A DNA stretch of 21,274 bases from Pelargonium nanum. Taxonomy: Eukaryota; Streptophyta; Magnoliopsida; Geraniales; Geraniaceae. The notes under the pieces are model-generated. The model did not search any database. It worked only from the letters and a program-made list of their open reading frames with translations, and was not told the DNA's origin. Positions 1 to 11,228 of the stretch are shown here, in pieces (position 1 is the stretch's first letter; each line of letters starts with the position of its first letter). Position numbers and translations under genes: made by a program. The stretch is from the NCBI GenBank assembly GCA_036897485.1, contig JAYMTF010001795.1:1-21274 (forward strand). The letters run 5' to 3'.

Positions 1-49
1 GGGACAAAAAATTTAGACAAACAGGACACTCATTTTGGGACGGAGGGAG
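1..49. mobile_element. Right end of a Stowaway-like MITE (cut by window edge)
   Basis: The stretch ends in TTTTGGGACGGAGGGAG followed by TA at 50-51. This is the reverse complement of the CTCCCTCCGTCCCAAAA terminus typical of Stowaway-type MITEs, which insert at TA. The same terminus recurs at 11171-11187, so at least two family members lie in the window. The left half is outside the window. Confidence 0.7.
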
Positions 50-51
50 TA

Positions 52-2690
52 TAAGGTTATGGTAAAATGACATATCTAGCTCTGTCAATGGACGCTCCTA
101 AAAAGTAAACCACACTTAAACAAATGTTTGTAGTTTTTATCAGAAAGATCAAATTCGCACGAATTAGCACAGCTACATTGAAAAGATGTAACTTGAATTC
201 GTACCTAAACTTAAAACCCGATTCGTCAGCCCTAGTGTACATACGAGCGCTCGTCAAATTATCACCTAAAATGAGTTCCCGCAAAAATCTAAAACTTTGT
301 TTTAATTTTTTGAAGTGGTAGTTCTGTAAATATATATGATTGGAAACAGAGATTAAAAAAAGAAAGAAAAAAAAAAGACAGAAGAAATGGATAGGATTGA
401 GAACCAATGAGAAGTGAGCTGATAACAAGAGACACGTGAAAGTAAACTATACAGATTCTCATAGCCATAGCCAATTATTATTAGCCGTAGCCATAGCTGC
501 CTATCATCACTCTCACATGTCTCATCTTCCAATCATTGTTTTTCTCTAATTTTTTTAATGTATTTTTAACCTCCCTTTTTTTCGGGACTTGACAGTTATG
601 TTCCTTGTACTTCAGACAATTCTCTCTTTTTACTATTTTAGCACCCTTCATTGCACATTATTACAATATAGTCCTTCATGTGACAAGGCTAGTATCGTAA
701 ATTCGATAGTTACCCTTTAGCCCCGGAATTTCATGCACACACAGGCTGTCTGTTACAGTGCGATCAATGCAACTTCACGCTAAATAAATGACAATTGGCA
801 TAGATTTTGTAAATGTGAAATATTTTTTTATTTAAAATAAAAAAATTTATAATTTGGTTTGGTGTTAATTGAATTATTTATTGGGCGGCGATTTTGCCAT
901 TGGAGTCATGACCACACAGGCCATGTTGCGTGCATTTGCAAGTCATTACTACTACTATACAACTTTCTGGTTGTAGCGGCCAATTCGTACGTGTCGAGAT
1001 CGGGTGTAATAAACACGACGAGTTTATAAACAGAAAACACAATACGTAACATGGTAGTTAAAAATTCGTGTTGACACGAACACGTTCCAACACATTCTGC
1101 ATTAGAGTCAACATGTCTAACACGACATGTTTAACACAAAACACGAACACGATAAATAACATGGTACTATTTTACTCGTGTTGACATGAACACGATTGAC
1201 ACGAAACACAACTCAACACACTTAGAATGATAGAACTAACACGTTTGACACACGAATCAACAAATTTGACATGTTGACGCACAATCATTGTCCTCTTCAA
1301 AAATATGTGATGCATAATAACCATCAATGCATATCGATAAAACAACTTACGACAAGCGAAACATAACAAAACTTCCAACAATGGAATAACTATCATAATA
1401 TAAATATATTTTAAAAATAACAAAAATACATTAAGCAAGTTTTTTTTTTTTGATAAATACCCGAATAGCATTAATTAGAATATAAACCATACATAGTCCA
1501 AATTTTTGAAATAGCATTCCGTTCTGTTTGATTTTATGAAGTATTTATCCTTTCTAAAAAACAATAACAAAAATATTATTTAAAGTAAAATAACTATTAT
1601 TGTTATAAACCCAATCTTACAAACTTACAGTAGATACAAAATAATCGACATGATACTAAGTTTTCCTGCCACCAAATTAAAGCTCACATGATCTTATCAA
1701 TTTGGTTGATCTCATGTGCGTGTGCTTCTCATGATTTGATCATTCATATGATTGCGTCATATGATTAGCCAACATAAATTGACTATGCACCAACTGTATA
1801 CACTAACATCTACAGGAGATTAGCCAAAACCACCATGACTTTCTCATTAATGAAATTTCTATTTTTAAGAAAAAATGTATTATTGTCCACTGAAGTTCCT
1901 AGGTGGGATGAGAGGTACGTATGAAAAAAAAAAAATAACAATTTATTTTCACAAATTTAGTATCATTTCATTTGTCACGACTCACGACTACTAATATTTT
2001 GGTTATAATATCATGACTAATATATATTGCACACGTATCTTTGAGTACACTGTAATCATAACTTAGAAAGGTTTTTATTGAAACTAATCAGTCATAAAAC
2101 AATTGAAATTAAACCTTTAAATACATAAGTGTACGTGGACAATGCAGTAAATTTCGATTGTACTCTCATATGATAGTCTCATTAGGGAGTGTTTTATCCT
2201 TTCTTTAGACCACATTTAATTATCTTATCAATTTATCCCGAATAATTTTTTGTACTAATCATAATATTTATAGCTATTCACAATTTTACACCATAAGTAT
2301 CACTTGTTTAAGTCTTACGAAATCAATTATAATTATACACGTCTAAAGAAAGAGGATGAAATGGAGAAGTGTTATAGCATATTTCGAAGAAGTTAGATAT
2401 ATTTTTGAACATCGAATTAAGATCTTGTTGTTAGTTGAATTTAACGTACCATTAGTTTGGCTGATGTGAAGCCTACGCGACATTTCAATTTACAATAACT
2501 ATTTATTATTTTTTCATGTGACTTTTTATAGTATTTTAAAAATTGATTTTAAATAACAAAGTACACATGTATTACTGACCGGCTTGGTAGTGCCAGCGTG
2601 GCAGAGAGGAGACACGTAGATATCGACACAGCCCAACCAACAAGGACTTCCATATGCCTTCACTGAGACCACACAACAGATCGGGCACGT
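52..2690. other. Gene-free AT-rich region upstream of the MEI2-like gene
   Basis: No open frame in this stretch resembles a known protein; the short frames present are AT-rich and without domain motifs. It contains homopolymer runs (for example T runs near 1441 and A runs near 1923), the ACACGA-rich repeat described separately, and otherwise unassigned sequence. The distal part presumably holds the promoter of the MEI2-like gene. I see no tRNA, rRNA or CRISPR-like structure. Confidence 0.6.
985..1290. repeat. Dispersed ACACGA-rich repeat, copy 1
   Basis: This stretch is dense in degenerate ACACGAACACGA and TTGACACGA words (for example AACACGAACACGATAAATAAC near 1138 and GAACACGATTGACACGAAAC near 1188). 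A related stretch with the same words in the same orientation lies at about 8690-8965, inside an intron of the MEI2-like gene. Repeats of this composition are common in eudicot genomes and often belong to non-autonomous DNA transposons. I cannot define termini or assign a superfamily. Confidence 0.5.
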
Positions 2691-3815
2691 AACGCCGTTA
2701 AAACGGTTAACCTTGCCCAAATGTCATGATCTCGTGTTTGTAGGAGCCAATCTCTGCTTTGTCTCTCTTCTCCATCACCACCACCACCACCACAACCACC
2801 GTTCATTATCTTCCTACGTTGCTCTCTCCACTACCCATCGTAATTCTCTTCCTCTCTGGCGAGAGCGCGCTAGCAATCTCGCCGGAGAATCTGCTCGTCT
2901 CGCCGGGAACTCCATACATTCCGGCAGAAGAGGAGCTCCGGACGGGGAAGAGGAAACTTGTGAGTGGATTGATTTTTGACATAAAAAATAAGGGAAAGAG
3001 GAAGAGAAGGAGGAGGTTAACGTGCAATGCAGGGAAAAAGGAATCAAAGCAGCTTTGGAGGATCTTACACGGCACAGATGCCCAGACGATGATCCCTTCT
3101 TCAATCTCACCTTGCCTTATGCCGTAATTTATTCGATCTCCGCTTCGTTTAAATTCTCCATCGCCTCCTTTCTCTTTCCCCACTCCTGCTCCATTCCGTC
3201 CCCACTTTCGAAAAGGAGGTTGGTCTCTTTGCTCTTTTCTCTATTTCCTCAATTGTTTGTTCTTCTTTTGAGCCGCGTGCCGTGTCTTCGTCTCGAGATC
3301 CTCAGCTTCCATTTTGCTCAATTTTGGCGTTTCATTTCAATTTAAGCGCCTTTTGATCTTGACTTCACTTCTAGTTGTTGATCTACCTGGAAATTAGATT
3401 GCGGATTTGAAATTTATGAGAGATTTGCAGAATTTTCTGTTATTTATTGATTTAAATTTTGTTTCTGGCAGGTGTAGAATTATGAACATCCATGCCTAGA
3501 ATCTGAATATTAATGGCTTTTAATTCTTTTTTTTTAAAAATTGTAATGATTGAATGCTTGATATCCGAGATCTTGAGATGGTACAATTGGTTACAAATTG
3601 TTGTAGCTTAGCTCAATATGTGCTACTGGTTGCCTTGTTTTCATTATCTATATTTGTAGAGCTAATTTGTAACTTTCCATTGCAGATTCGCTTCAGTGGA
3701 GGGAAAATTTTGAATTTTCAATTTAGTAAAGGTGTTTGTGTTTTGGTGGATACCGCCATAGATGGCACTCTTTTGAATTTTTTTCCCCTCCGGCGAATAG
3801 ATTGCGAGTTTCATC
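2690..3815 (+). promoter_or_regulatory. Promoter-proximal region and spliced 5' leader of the MEI2-like gene
   Basis: A pyrimidine-rich stretch with a CAC/CCA microsatellite (about 2752-2800) marks the probable start of transcription; I see no convincing TATA box. The GC content rises over 2860-2960, as expected of a leader exon. A good splice donor (GTGAGT) occurs at 2960 and another possible one at 3221. A strong acceptor, TTTCCATTGCAG, ends at 3685 just before the start-codon exon, so the leader is probably spliced. The exact exon limits are inferred. Long frames across 2713-3345 have no domain similarity and are rich in low-complexity sequence, so I treat them as leader. Confidence 0.5.
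3762..3776 (+). promoter_or_regulatory. Minimal upstream ORF in the MEI2-like leader
   Basis: ATG GCA CTC TTT TGA lies 39 nt before the main start codon, in the last leader exon (after the acceptor at 3685). It encodes only four residues and could reduce initiation at the main ATG. No conservation can be judged from one sequence. Confidence 0.35.
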
Positions 3816-6800
3816 ATGCCATCTGAAGTAATGGACCTGAAGCGTTTTCCTTCGTCATCTTTCTTCTCCGACGATGTTTGTTTCCCCAGCGAGGTATGGA
3901 TTGCATTGACAATTTTCTGTTTTGTTGTGTCTTTTTTATTAAAGGAACCTCAAGATTTTACACATATTCAATGCAAGATTGAGAAATTCTATTTGGTTTC
4001 TCATTTCCCATCTCAATTGTCCTCATTCCCTTTTATTTTCTACTTGGCAGAGACAGGTGGGGTTTTGGAAGTCAGACACCACCTCCAACCACTATGGTCA
4101 GTATCTTTAAATTTCACAATTACTTATATCTTACCGATTGGTCTGAAAAGCGAAAACGCAATCAATTGTGCCGACATATTTGTTGTGTTTTTGGGGTGAT
4201 ATTCTGAGTATGTATGCTTGGTACTTATTTTATAAGTTAGAACAAATTGGTTATGTTTTATAAATGTGAATCTGTGTGGAGGATTATCTGCAACCTTCTG
4301 GTTGTTTCGCGTAAAGATAGTTGAAAGCTGGGACTAGAAAAGGGAATTCAATCAATTACACTAGAAAAGGGCATTTCAGCTTTAGGAAAATTGGTACTGA
4401 ATTGCTCAACTTGTGTCAGGCTCGTCAACATTGAGTTATGATGAACTTTTGTGAGTTAGAATCAATGCTTTAGCAAAATTGGTACTGAATTGCTCAACTT
4501 GTGACAGGCTCGTCAACATTGAGTTATGATGAATTTTTGTGAGTTAGAATCAATGCAAAATTGTGAATGGACTTAGAGCTCTATTGAATAAACTTGTAGG
4601 AGATTGGAACCATTTATTTACCATGCCATCTTTGTTCTATTGCAGTAAATGCATTTTGTATATGCTTAGGAGTTAAACCTGATATTATCTTTTGACAGGC
4701 AGTGAGATGCCAGTTGCTTTATCTCCCTTGGAGAGATGTATGCCAAAAGAAGGTCAAATACTGAAACCCTTGGAACATTCCGAGTCTCAGCCGTTGCATT
4801 ATCAGAAAGTAAAAGTTTGCTTAGATAGGAATGCTGTGGGAGCAGAGAGAGCAGCTGACCGTTCCTCTACCATGTCGAGATCATTGGACCATGATGCCGT
4901 ACAGCCGATGCCTTACTTTGCTGATAGCAACAAAATTACTATGATGGGTGCTCAATATGAAAATAATCTCCTCTCAAGCTCATTTTCAGAGTTATTTAGT
5001 CGAAAGTGTGAGTCTCCCTTTTTCCTCACTACTGTTTAATATGCTAGAACTGATGAGTGTGTCATGCCCTATTTACATTGATATATGAATTTGGTTTCTA
5101 GTCTGTATGTGTATTGCATACTGACTACTGTTTCACTATACTTAGATTATAACCCTGTCTCTTCATGTGCATTTTCTTGTGGCAGTGAGTTTGTCACCAA
5201 ACAATGCTTCCTATGGCCATTCTGTTGATACTGTTGCCTCCCACCACGAGGAAGAGGAACCTATAGAATCCATTGAAGAAATTGAGGCACAAACCATTGG
5301 AAACCTCCTCCCTGATGAAGATGATTTGTTTTCGGGAGTAACTGAAGGGCTCAAATATAATGTTCAACCCAATTATGGAGATGATTTGGAGGAATTGGAC
5401 CTCTTCAGCAGTGTTGGGGGAATGGATTTAGGAGATGAACATTCCTCCATAAGACAAAGGAATTCAGAATTCCCTGGAGGAATTACTAACGGTCAGCTGG
5501 GTAGTTCATACGCCGGAGAACATCCTTACGGTGAACATCCTTCAAGAACGTTGTTTGTGAGAAATATAAATAGCAATATTGAAGATTCTGAGTTGAAGAC
5601 TCTGTTTGAGGTTTGTGCATCTCTTTTGTGTTGTTCAAATTCTTGTTTTGTAATTATATATTTCCTCATTATAGAAACTTCTTACCTCGAGTACAGCAAT
5701 ATGGAGACATTCGCACTCTTTATACAGCTTGCAAGCACCGCGGTTTTGTCATGATCTCCTATTATGATATAAGAGCTGCCCGAAATGCAATGAAAGCCCT
5801 TCAGAACAAACCATTGAAGCGCAGGAAGCTTGACATACATTATTCGATACCAAAGGTCAGCAACTTAGTATTTATATTTCATATTCTCATATTGTATTTG
5901 CTTCTGGTATCTTATACATTCAATCATTCTCAGAATACCATAAATGCTCATATGATTATCATAAACTTCATGCATTCTGTGTTTCTATTTAGTAATATCA
6001 TTTGTTTAATTTATATGTGCATACATCTTGTTTCTTGATTTCTTGCATTGTTTGCTTTATGTAATCAGGACAACCCTTCTGAAAAGGATATCAATCAGGG
6101 CACTCTTGTAGCATTTAACCTTGACACTTCTATTTCAAATAATGAACTTCTTCAAATTTTGGGCGCCTATGGAGAAATCAAAGAGGTAGATTTTCTTAAA
6201 ATTCCTCATCTTTGTACTCAACCAGGAATGGGAAACGAGAGAACTAATATGATGGTTTATTCTTGTTCTGGAAATACAGATTCGAGAAATCCCACATGGA
6301 AGTCGTAACATATTTATTGAATTCTATGATGTTAGAGCTGCAGAGTCTGCTCTCCATGGACTGAGCAAGAGTGATATTGCTGGGAAGCGGATTAAACTTG
6401 AACCGAGTTGGCCAGGTGGTGCTAGAAGGTGAGCATGTTAAAATCATTTTCCATGTACATTCCTTTTCATGCTTCTTTCTAATCAAGCCTTTGCTGAAAT
6501 GATACTCAAACCTCAGCAGTTGAGGGCAAAACAGATTGTAGGGAAATAATATTTTTATTTTCTGGGTGTATACCTTACTAAACTCTAATTTCTGTCACAT
6601 TTGTCTTTGGACAAATAGCTACTTGATGTCTGTTACTAAATTCTTTCTCCGTCCTCTTGACCTTTTCTCTTGGCTTCAGTTTGGTGCAACAGTTTCCTTC
6701 TGAGTTGGAGCAAGATGGAGATGGCTTTTATCTACAGCATAACAGCTCTCCTAATAATTCTAACTCTGGATTCTCTGGTATGATTGTTGCTGTATATATC

Positions 6801-9718
6801 TTTTCCCCACTGTATATTGATTCAGGAGCTACTTGTATTATCTTGTTTTCTCATAAAGCATTGTTAACAGGATTGGTTGGTCATGGGACAATTACATCTA
6901 CGGGCGTTGATAAGGGAACCACGTTGGGCGTGCATTCTGCAATGCAATCCCATATTAGTCCATACCTGGAAACTGCTTTTCATCCTGGGATGTCCTCCAG
7001 CGTACCAAACAGCTTACCCTCCCTGGCGAGAGTTAAATCAGTTGGCAATCAATCTTGTCTTGCTGAGTCTGGCCACTCACAAGGCACGTTGCAATTTGAT
7101 ATTCGAAACACCCAAACCTTTAATCCTCATTCACTTCCTGAGTATCAGGATGGTTTGACTAACTGCAATTCTCCGGCCACCTTAACTGCAAATACCAATC
7201 ATCGACCAGCAGATAGAATTGATAGCAGGCAAATGAGCAGAGTAAGCTCAAATGGGCATTCACTGGAACTAAATGATGGTATGTATCTTGGATCTATGTT
7301 CCTTCTTTCCCTGCTAGCAAGAAACTGTTTTTTTCTTAACAATTCAGAGTTTGTTAATAACATAAATAAAGAAAATAAAACTTCCTAAATCATAGTGAGG
7401 AATATGAATCCAAAGCTACTTAGTTCTCTGCACACATTTTTGGAGTGCTTTTGTCCTCACAAGTTTTGTTAATATGTATCTGCTCTTAATATCTGTTTTT
7501 GTACAAGGGAAGCCTTAACCGTTGTTTCCTAGTAATTTGTATTGATTCCTAGCTAGTTGCTCTCTTGATGATTCTTTAAATGGTGCGTTAAGCCAATTTT
7601 ACTGTCTTGCTTTCTCAGTTTTTGTCTCTTCGGGCAATGGAAGTTGCCCTCTTCCTGGACATCATTACGCATGGAGTAACTCTTATCACCCTCAGCCTCC
7701 AGGACTGATGTGGCCAAACTCGCCTTCAGCATCTTTTCTAAATGGAATGTGTACTGCTCATCCCCCGCCAAGACTGCATGGACTTCCTAGAGTACCATCT
7801 CATATGCTGAACACGGTTTTATCCACCAACAACCACCATGTTGGATCCGCTCCAGCTGTTAATCCTTCTGTCTGGGACAGGCGGCATTCGTTTGCTGGGG
7901 AATCTCCGGAGGCTTTTGGCTTTCACCCTAGTTCTATCGGGAAATCAAGAGCATCTAATAACTCTCTTCATTCTATGGAACTCATATCTCGTAACATATT
8001 TCCTCATAGTGGTGGCAATGGTATGGATATGTCAATCCCTCCTAAGAATGTGGGTTTCCAATCTCATCATCAGAGCTGCATGATGTTTCCTGGAAGAGCC
8101 CAAATGAATCCCATGATGAATTCATTTGATTCCCCTAATGAACGGACTAGGAGCCGTAGAAATGAAGGCGGTTCTAATCAGGGAGACAACAAGAAGCAGT
8201 ATGAGCTTGATATTGAACGGATAAAGCGAGGGGAGGACAACCGAACAACACTAATGATAAAGAACATCCCTAACAAGTATGTGGCTTTTCATTCCAAAAA
8301 ACATCTTCCATAGTTGAAAATGGTTTGTTTACTTTCATTTTAAATTAAATTTGGCATTTGTGAGTGAGGTGCAATAGTTCTGTTGGATCTCTTTATCAAT
8401 GGGACCATTGTTTATTTTGTTAGACTTATCAGATATAGAGAACTTGATGATTGTTAGAATAGGAAGAAGTTCACATTGTGACTTTCTTCATTTCTCATTT
8501 TTTTGTAAGTTGATGTTGACTTAATATGTCTGTAATTTCAGGTATACGTCAAAGATGCTTTTGGCTGCAATCGATGAACGCCATCGGGGAACATATGATT
8601 TCCTGTATCTTCCAATTGACTTTAAGGTAGGTGCCTTCTGTCTAATAGATGTTTCACTTTGAGGATGGGGATAAGGGTTTGGTGGAAACTGAACCTAGAG
8701 CTGGCACTCTGTGTGTGCGTGTTGTGCTGAAGATTGTGTGCAACAAGATCCAACACGACACGACATGTTTAGTAATCGTGCTGTGCAGCTTAACACAAAC
8801 ACGACATGATAACTGAATGAACCATGTTGACACAACACGATTGACACAAACATGGCCCAACACATTTGACATGTTATTAGGAGTCGGGCATGTTACAACA
8901 TGACTAATTAATTGTGCATTTTTGTTGTGGAGGTCATACACGAACACGACAGAATTATTAAACATGTTTGCCTGTTGGGTTTTCTGTCTCAATTGTTAAT
9001 TTGATTCTCAAATTTGCTGCAGAATAAGTGCAATGTGGGGTATGCTTTCATTAACATGACTGATCCTTGCCAGATAGTTCCATTCTATCAGGTTTGTTTG
9101 TTGTCACTTGTAAGCTCTAAGACAGTGGAAACTGCGAACTAAGACTAAATGTAAATGGAAACGAATCTTCTTTTTGTCAGGCATTCAATGGAAAGAAGTG
9201 GGAGAAGTTTAACAGTGAAAAGGTTGCATCAATTGCATATGCTCGCATACAAGGGAAAACAGCCCTCATTGCCCATTTCCAAAATTCAAGCTTGATGAAT
9301 GAGGATAAGCGATGCCGGCCCATTCTCATCAACACCGACGGCCCCAATGCCGGTGATCAGGTAAAGAAAACATTGTTTCTAACATATATTAGCCTTTAAC
9401 TCGAACTTGAGATCTTGAGGAAATCAAACACCTTAAACCAACTACTTTAATAGTTGCTAGTATTAGCGTATTGATATTCAATTAGCTTCCAAGCTCCATT
9501 GTTTTAGTCCGAAAATTCTCCATTTATAATTGGAAGACACACCGACATAATCATTCTGAAAAATTTAGGTACCTTTCCCCATGGGGGTTCATGTTCGAAC
9601 AAGACCTGGAAAAACTCTCCACGAGAAGAACCATTACGGGAGCTCACCAAACTTGGTAAATGGGGATGATTTTGCAAATGGAGACTCATCTTCGGCGTCC
9701 GGGAGGGACTCAGATTGA
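3816..9718 (+). CDS. ML4: MEI2-like RNA-binding protein, complete, 14 coding exons
   Basis: Coding exons are 3816-3893, 4051-4096, 4699-5007, 5186-5610, 5697-5855, 6069-6185, 6280-6428, 6680-6777, 6871-7278, 7619-8276, 8542-8626, 9023-9091, 9181-9360 and 9569-9718. All junctions are GT-AG and phases match, giving 976 aa plus stop, typical for the plant Mei2-like family. Residues 181-193 hold the acidic TIGNLLPDEDDLF motif. RRM1 spans about 264-339 (RNP2 TLFVRN, RNP1 RGFVMISY). RRM2 spans about 350-425 (TLVAFN). A Ser/Asn/His-rich linker leads to the Mei2-specific RRM3 at about 804-925 (TLMIKNIPNKYTSK, then VGYAFINM). These proteins bind RNA and act in meiosis, meristem activity and vegetative development. 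The N-terminus (MPSEVMD, then RQVGFWKSDT) resembles the ML1/ML4 clade; ML1 versus ML4 is not resolved, so the symbol is tentative. Introns 2 and 11 contain repeats, and intron 8 is stop-free and in frame. Confidence 0.95.
4381..4556 (+). repeat. Tandem duplication of an 88-bp unit in intron 2
   Basis: 4381-4468 and 4469-4556 are adjacent direct copies that differ at only three positions by my reading (4386/4474, 4416/4504 and 4446/4534). They lie wholly inside the 602-bp second intron of the MEI2-like gene. Each copy contains a CAG acceptor-like site followed 31 nt later by GTGAGT, a donor-like site. Confidence 0.9.
8690..8965. repeat. Dispersed ACACGA-rich repeat, copy 2, in intron 11
   Basis: This has the same word content and orientation as the stretch near 985-1290 (AACACGACACGACATG near 8752, ACACAACACGATTGACACA near 8830, ACACGAACACGACA near 8938). 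It accounts for most of the 396-bp intron between the exons for the first and second parts of RRM3, whereas the next intron is only 89 bp. It probably represents a transposon insertion; the words AGAGCTGGCA near 8697 may mark one end, but the other end is not clear. Confidence 0.5.
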
Positions 9719-10170
9719 GCCAGCTGTAATTTTTTGTGGGTACTAACCTTATAGGATTACATCCACCCCAATTCTTGTTGACCTATCATGGGTGGATGGA
9801 AAGAAGAAAAGAAAACCACCTTTCGGTGTTTTTGGTTTTCGGTTTTCGTTTCCATTTTTTGAGTTCTACCCATTATATATTAAGAGCATCGGGTGGAGCT
9901 TCGAAGTTTTGGATGGCCTCGAGTGCTATATAACAAACACATGTATACAAGTTTCTGAGCTATGAAGAGATAGTTCAATGCGGCTTATGAAGGCATGTAT
10001 GCTCATCCTATTTTTTTTTTTCTTTCCCTCTTGTTTTGTTGTTTGTTCATTGTTTGAGTGGGAGAGCCCATATGTAAGAGTTGAGGGATGAAGTCTAGAG
10101 TTGTCCTGATTTCTTCAACTATTCCTATCCTTTCCTAATATAACTTTGTTTTTTTTTACTGAATTTGGAT
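9719..10170 (+). other. 3' UTR of the MEI2-like gene
   Basis: After the TGA at 9716-9718 the sequence is T-rich (T runs near 10012 and 10151), as expected of a plant 3' UTR. No canonical AATAAA is obvious on this strand; the region near 10136 has AATATAA-like sequence that could serve. The end coordinate is an estimate. Confidence 0.5.
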
Positions 10171-10455
10171 ACCAATATTTTTCATAAGCCATTTGATGAT
10201 GGTTATTGGATACATTCTACAGAATTAGGCTGCCTAAATGGACCCAAACATTTATGTATAATCAGTTACCTACGAGTTTATAACATAATCCAACAAAACA
10301 CGGATTCATTGAGGCAAATATGAATAAAATTTAACGAAGTGACATAATCTAATTACTTTGCTTAGCAAATAGCAAGTCAATACCTGAACTGAAAAAATCC
10401 GACCTATCCCAACACTGAAGGTGGTTGCAAATTCAGGGCTACAACTCAAGATACA
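10171..10455. other. Short convergent intergenic spacer
   Basis: This is AT-rich sequence between the 3' ends of the MEI2-like gene (+) and the OTUB gene (-). I recognise no gene, repeat or RNA in it. Confidence 0.5.
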
Positions 10456-10484
10456 AACAGAAGTATGAGCATAAAGTTCAAGTT

Positions 10485-10490
10485 TTTATT
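10485..10490 (-). terminator. Poly(A) signal of the OTUB gene
   Basis: TTTATT on the plus strand reads AATAAA on the minus strand, about 740 nt beyond the stop codon in genomic distance and about 300 nt after removal of the inferred 3' UTR intron. Confidence 0.45.
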
Positions 10491-10979
10491 GTAGGCTTGT
10501 AGCACCCATCGACAAAGCTAACATTTTTCTCTTTCAATTTGATAGATAGATTAATAAGGAGAGAACTTGCAAATGTTTAATTCATTGACTGTTGATTAGG
10601 GTGCAATTGTGCCAAGTATGCAGAGTAGGTAATCACATTTGTGTTCCCCCACTTAGACATCTCAAAAGCATTAAGAGTAAGAACAGGTCTTCACCTTATG
10701 GTATGCAAGTCCTGCCAATATAGATCCATCCACCTTCAGCAGCAATTTACCGGAAAGGTGCATTGTCGATGGCCTGTAACACGTGCAGACGAAAGGCAGT
10801 AAATTAATGCCAAACCATCAACAAACATCACATGATTCATCTAGAATGTTACGAGCCAAAAGAATCAAATAGCTTATTTAGCGTCCAGGTGGATGTGTAA
10901 TGTGTAAGTCTAGCATAAGGGTCATCCTTGTTTCGAGTGTTTCCCTGCCACTGTCATGCACTTACAATGTGTAAATATA

Positions 10980-11187
10980 CTCCCACCTAAGTGTACTCAT
11001 TTCCATTTTAAGAAAAATTAAGGAGAATTTAGTTAATATGGTATGTTTACTCTTTCGTACTCATGGGCACGTATTCTAACAAACTCAAGGGATACGAACT
11101 GACTCATTGTAGGGACATTATTGATAATTCATGCACAACTAACTTTCTAAAAATGGAAACAAAACACTTATTTTGGGACGGAGGGAG
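10980..11187. mobile_element. Stowaway-like MITE, 208 bp, with TA target duplication
   Basis: The element is flanked by TA at 10978-10979 and 11188-11189. The right end reads TTTTGGGACGGAGGGAG, the inverse of the Stowaway terminus. The left end begins CTCCCACC and continues to CATTTCCATTTTAAGAAAA, which mirrors TTTCTAAAAATGGAAAC inside the right end, so the subterminal inverted repeat is preserved although the left tip has diverged. The right end matches the partial MITE at 1-49. It has no coding capacity, so movement would have depended on a Tc1/mariner-type transposase supplied elsewhere. It lies within the inferred 3' UTR intron of the OTUB gene. Confidence 0.75.
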
Positions 11188-11228
11188 TAAGAAAAAATAA
11201 AAGAACAACTTACCAAAAGAGACGAGTA

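Larger units (their letters stand above)
10460..11228 (-). other. 3' UTR of the OTUB gene with an inferred 440-bp intron
   Basis: On the minus strand the stop codon is followed after 15 nt by a strong donor (TTTTG|GTAAGT, intron from 11213). An acceptor-like GTGTTACAG|GCC lies at 10774-10773, giving a predicted intron of 10774-11213. The terminal exon from 10773 downward has balanced base composition, unlike the intron. A minus-strand AATAAA at 10490-10485 is a good poly(A) signal. Because the stop lies only 15 nt before the junction, normal splicing should not trigger nonsense-mediated decay. Splice sites and the poly(A) signal are read from sequence; their use is inferred. Confidence 0.55.

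Noticed and set aside
2713..3345. Overlapping open frames of 88-127 codons, one with a run of histidines
   Set aside because: The His run comes from a CAC microsatellite, the frames overlap on both strands, and none shows a domain. They lie in the leader of the MEI2-like gene.
4381..4556. CRISPR-like or satellite array
   Set aside because: There are only two adjacent copies without spacers, inside a plant intron; it is a simple tandem duplication.
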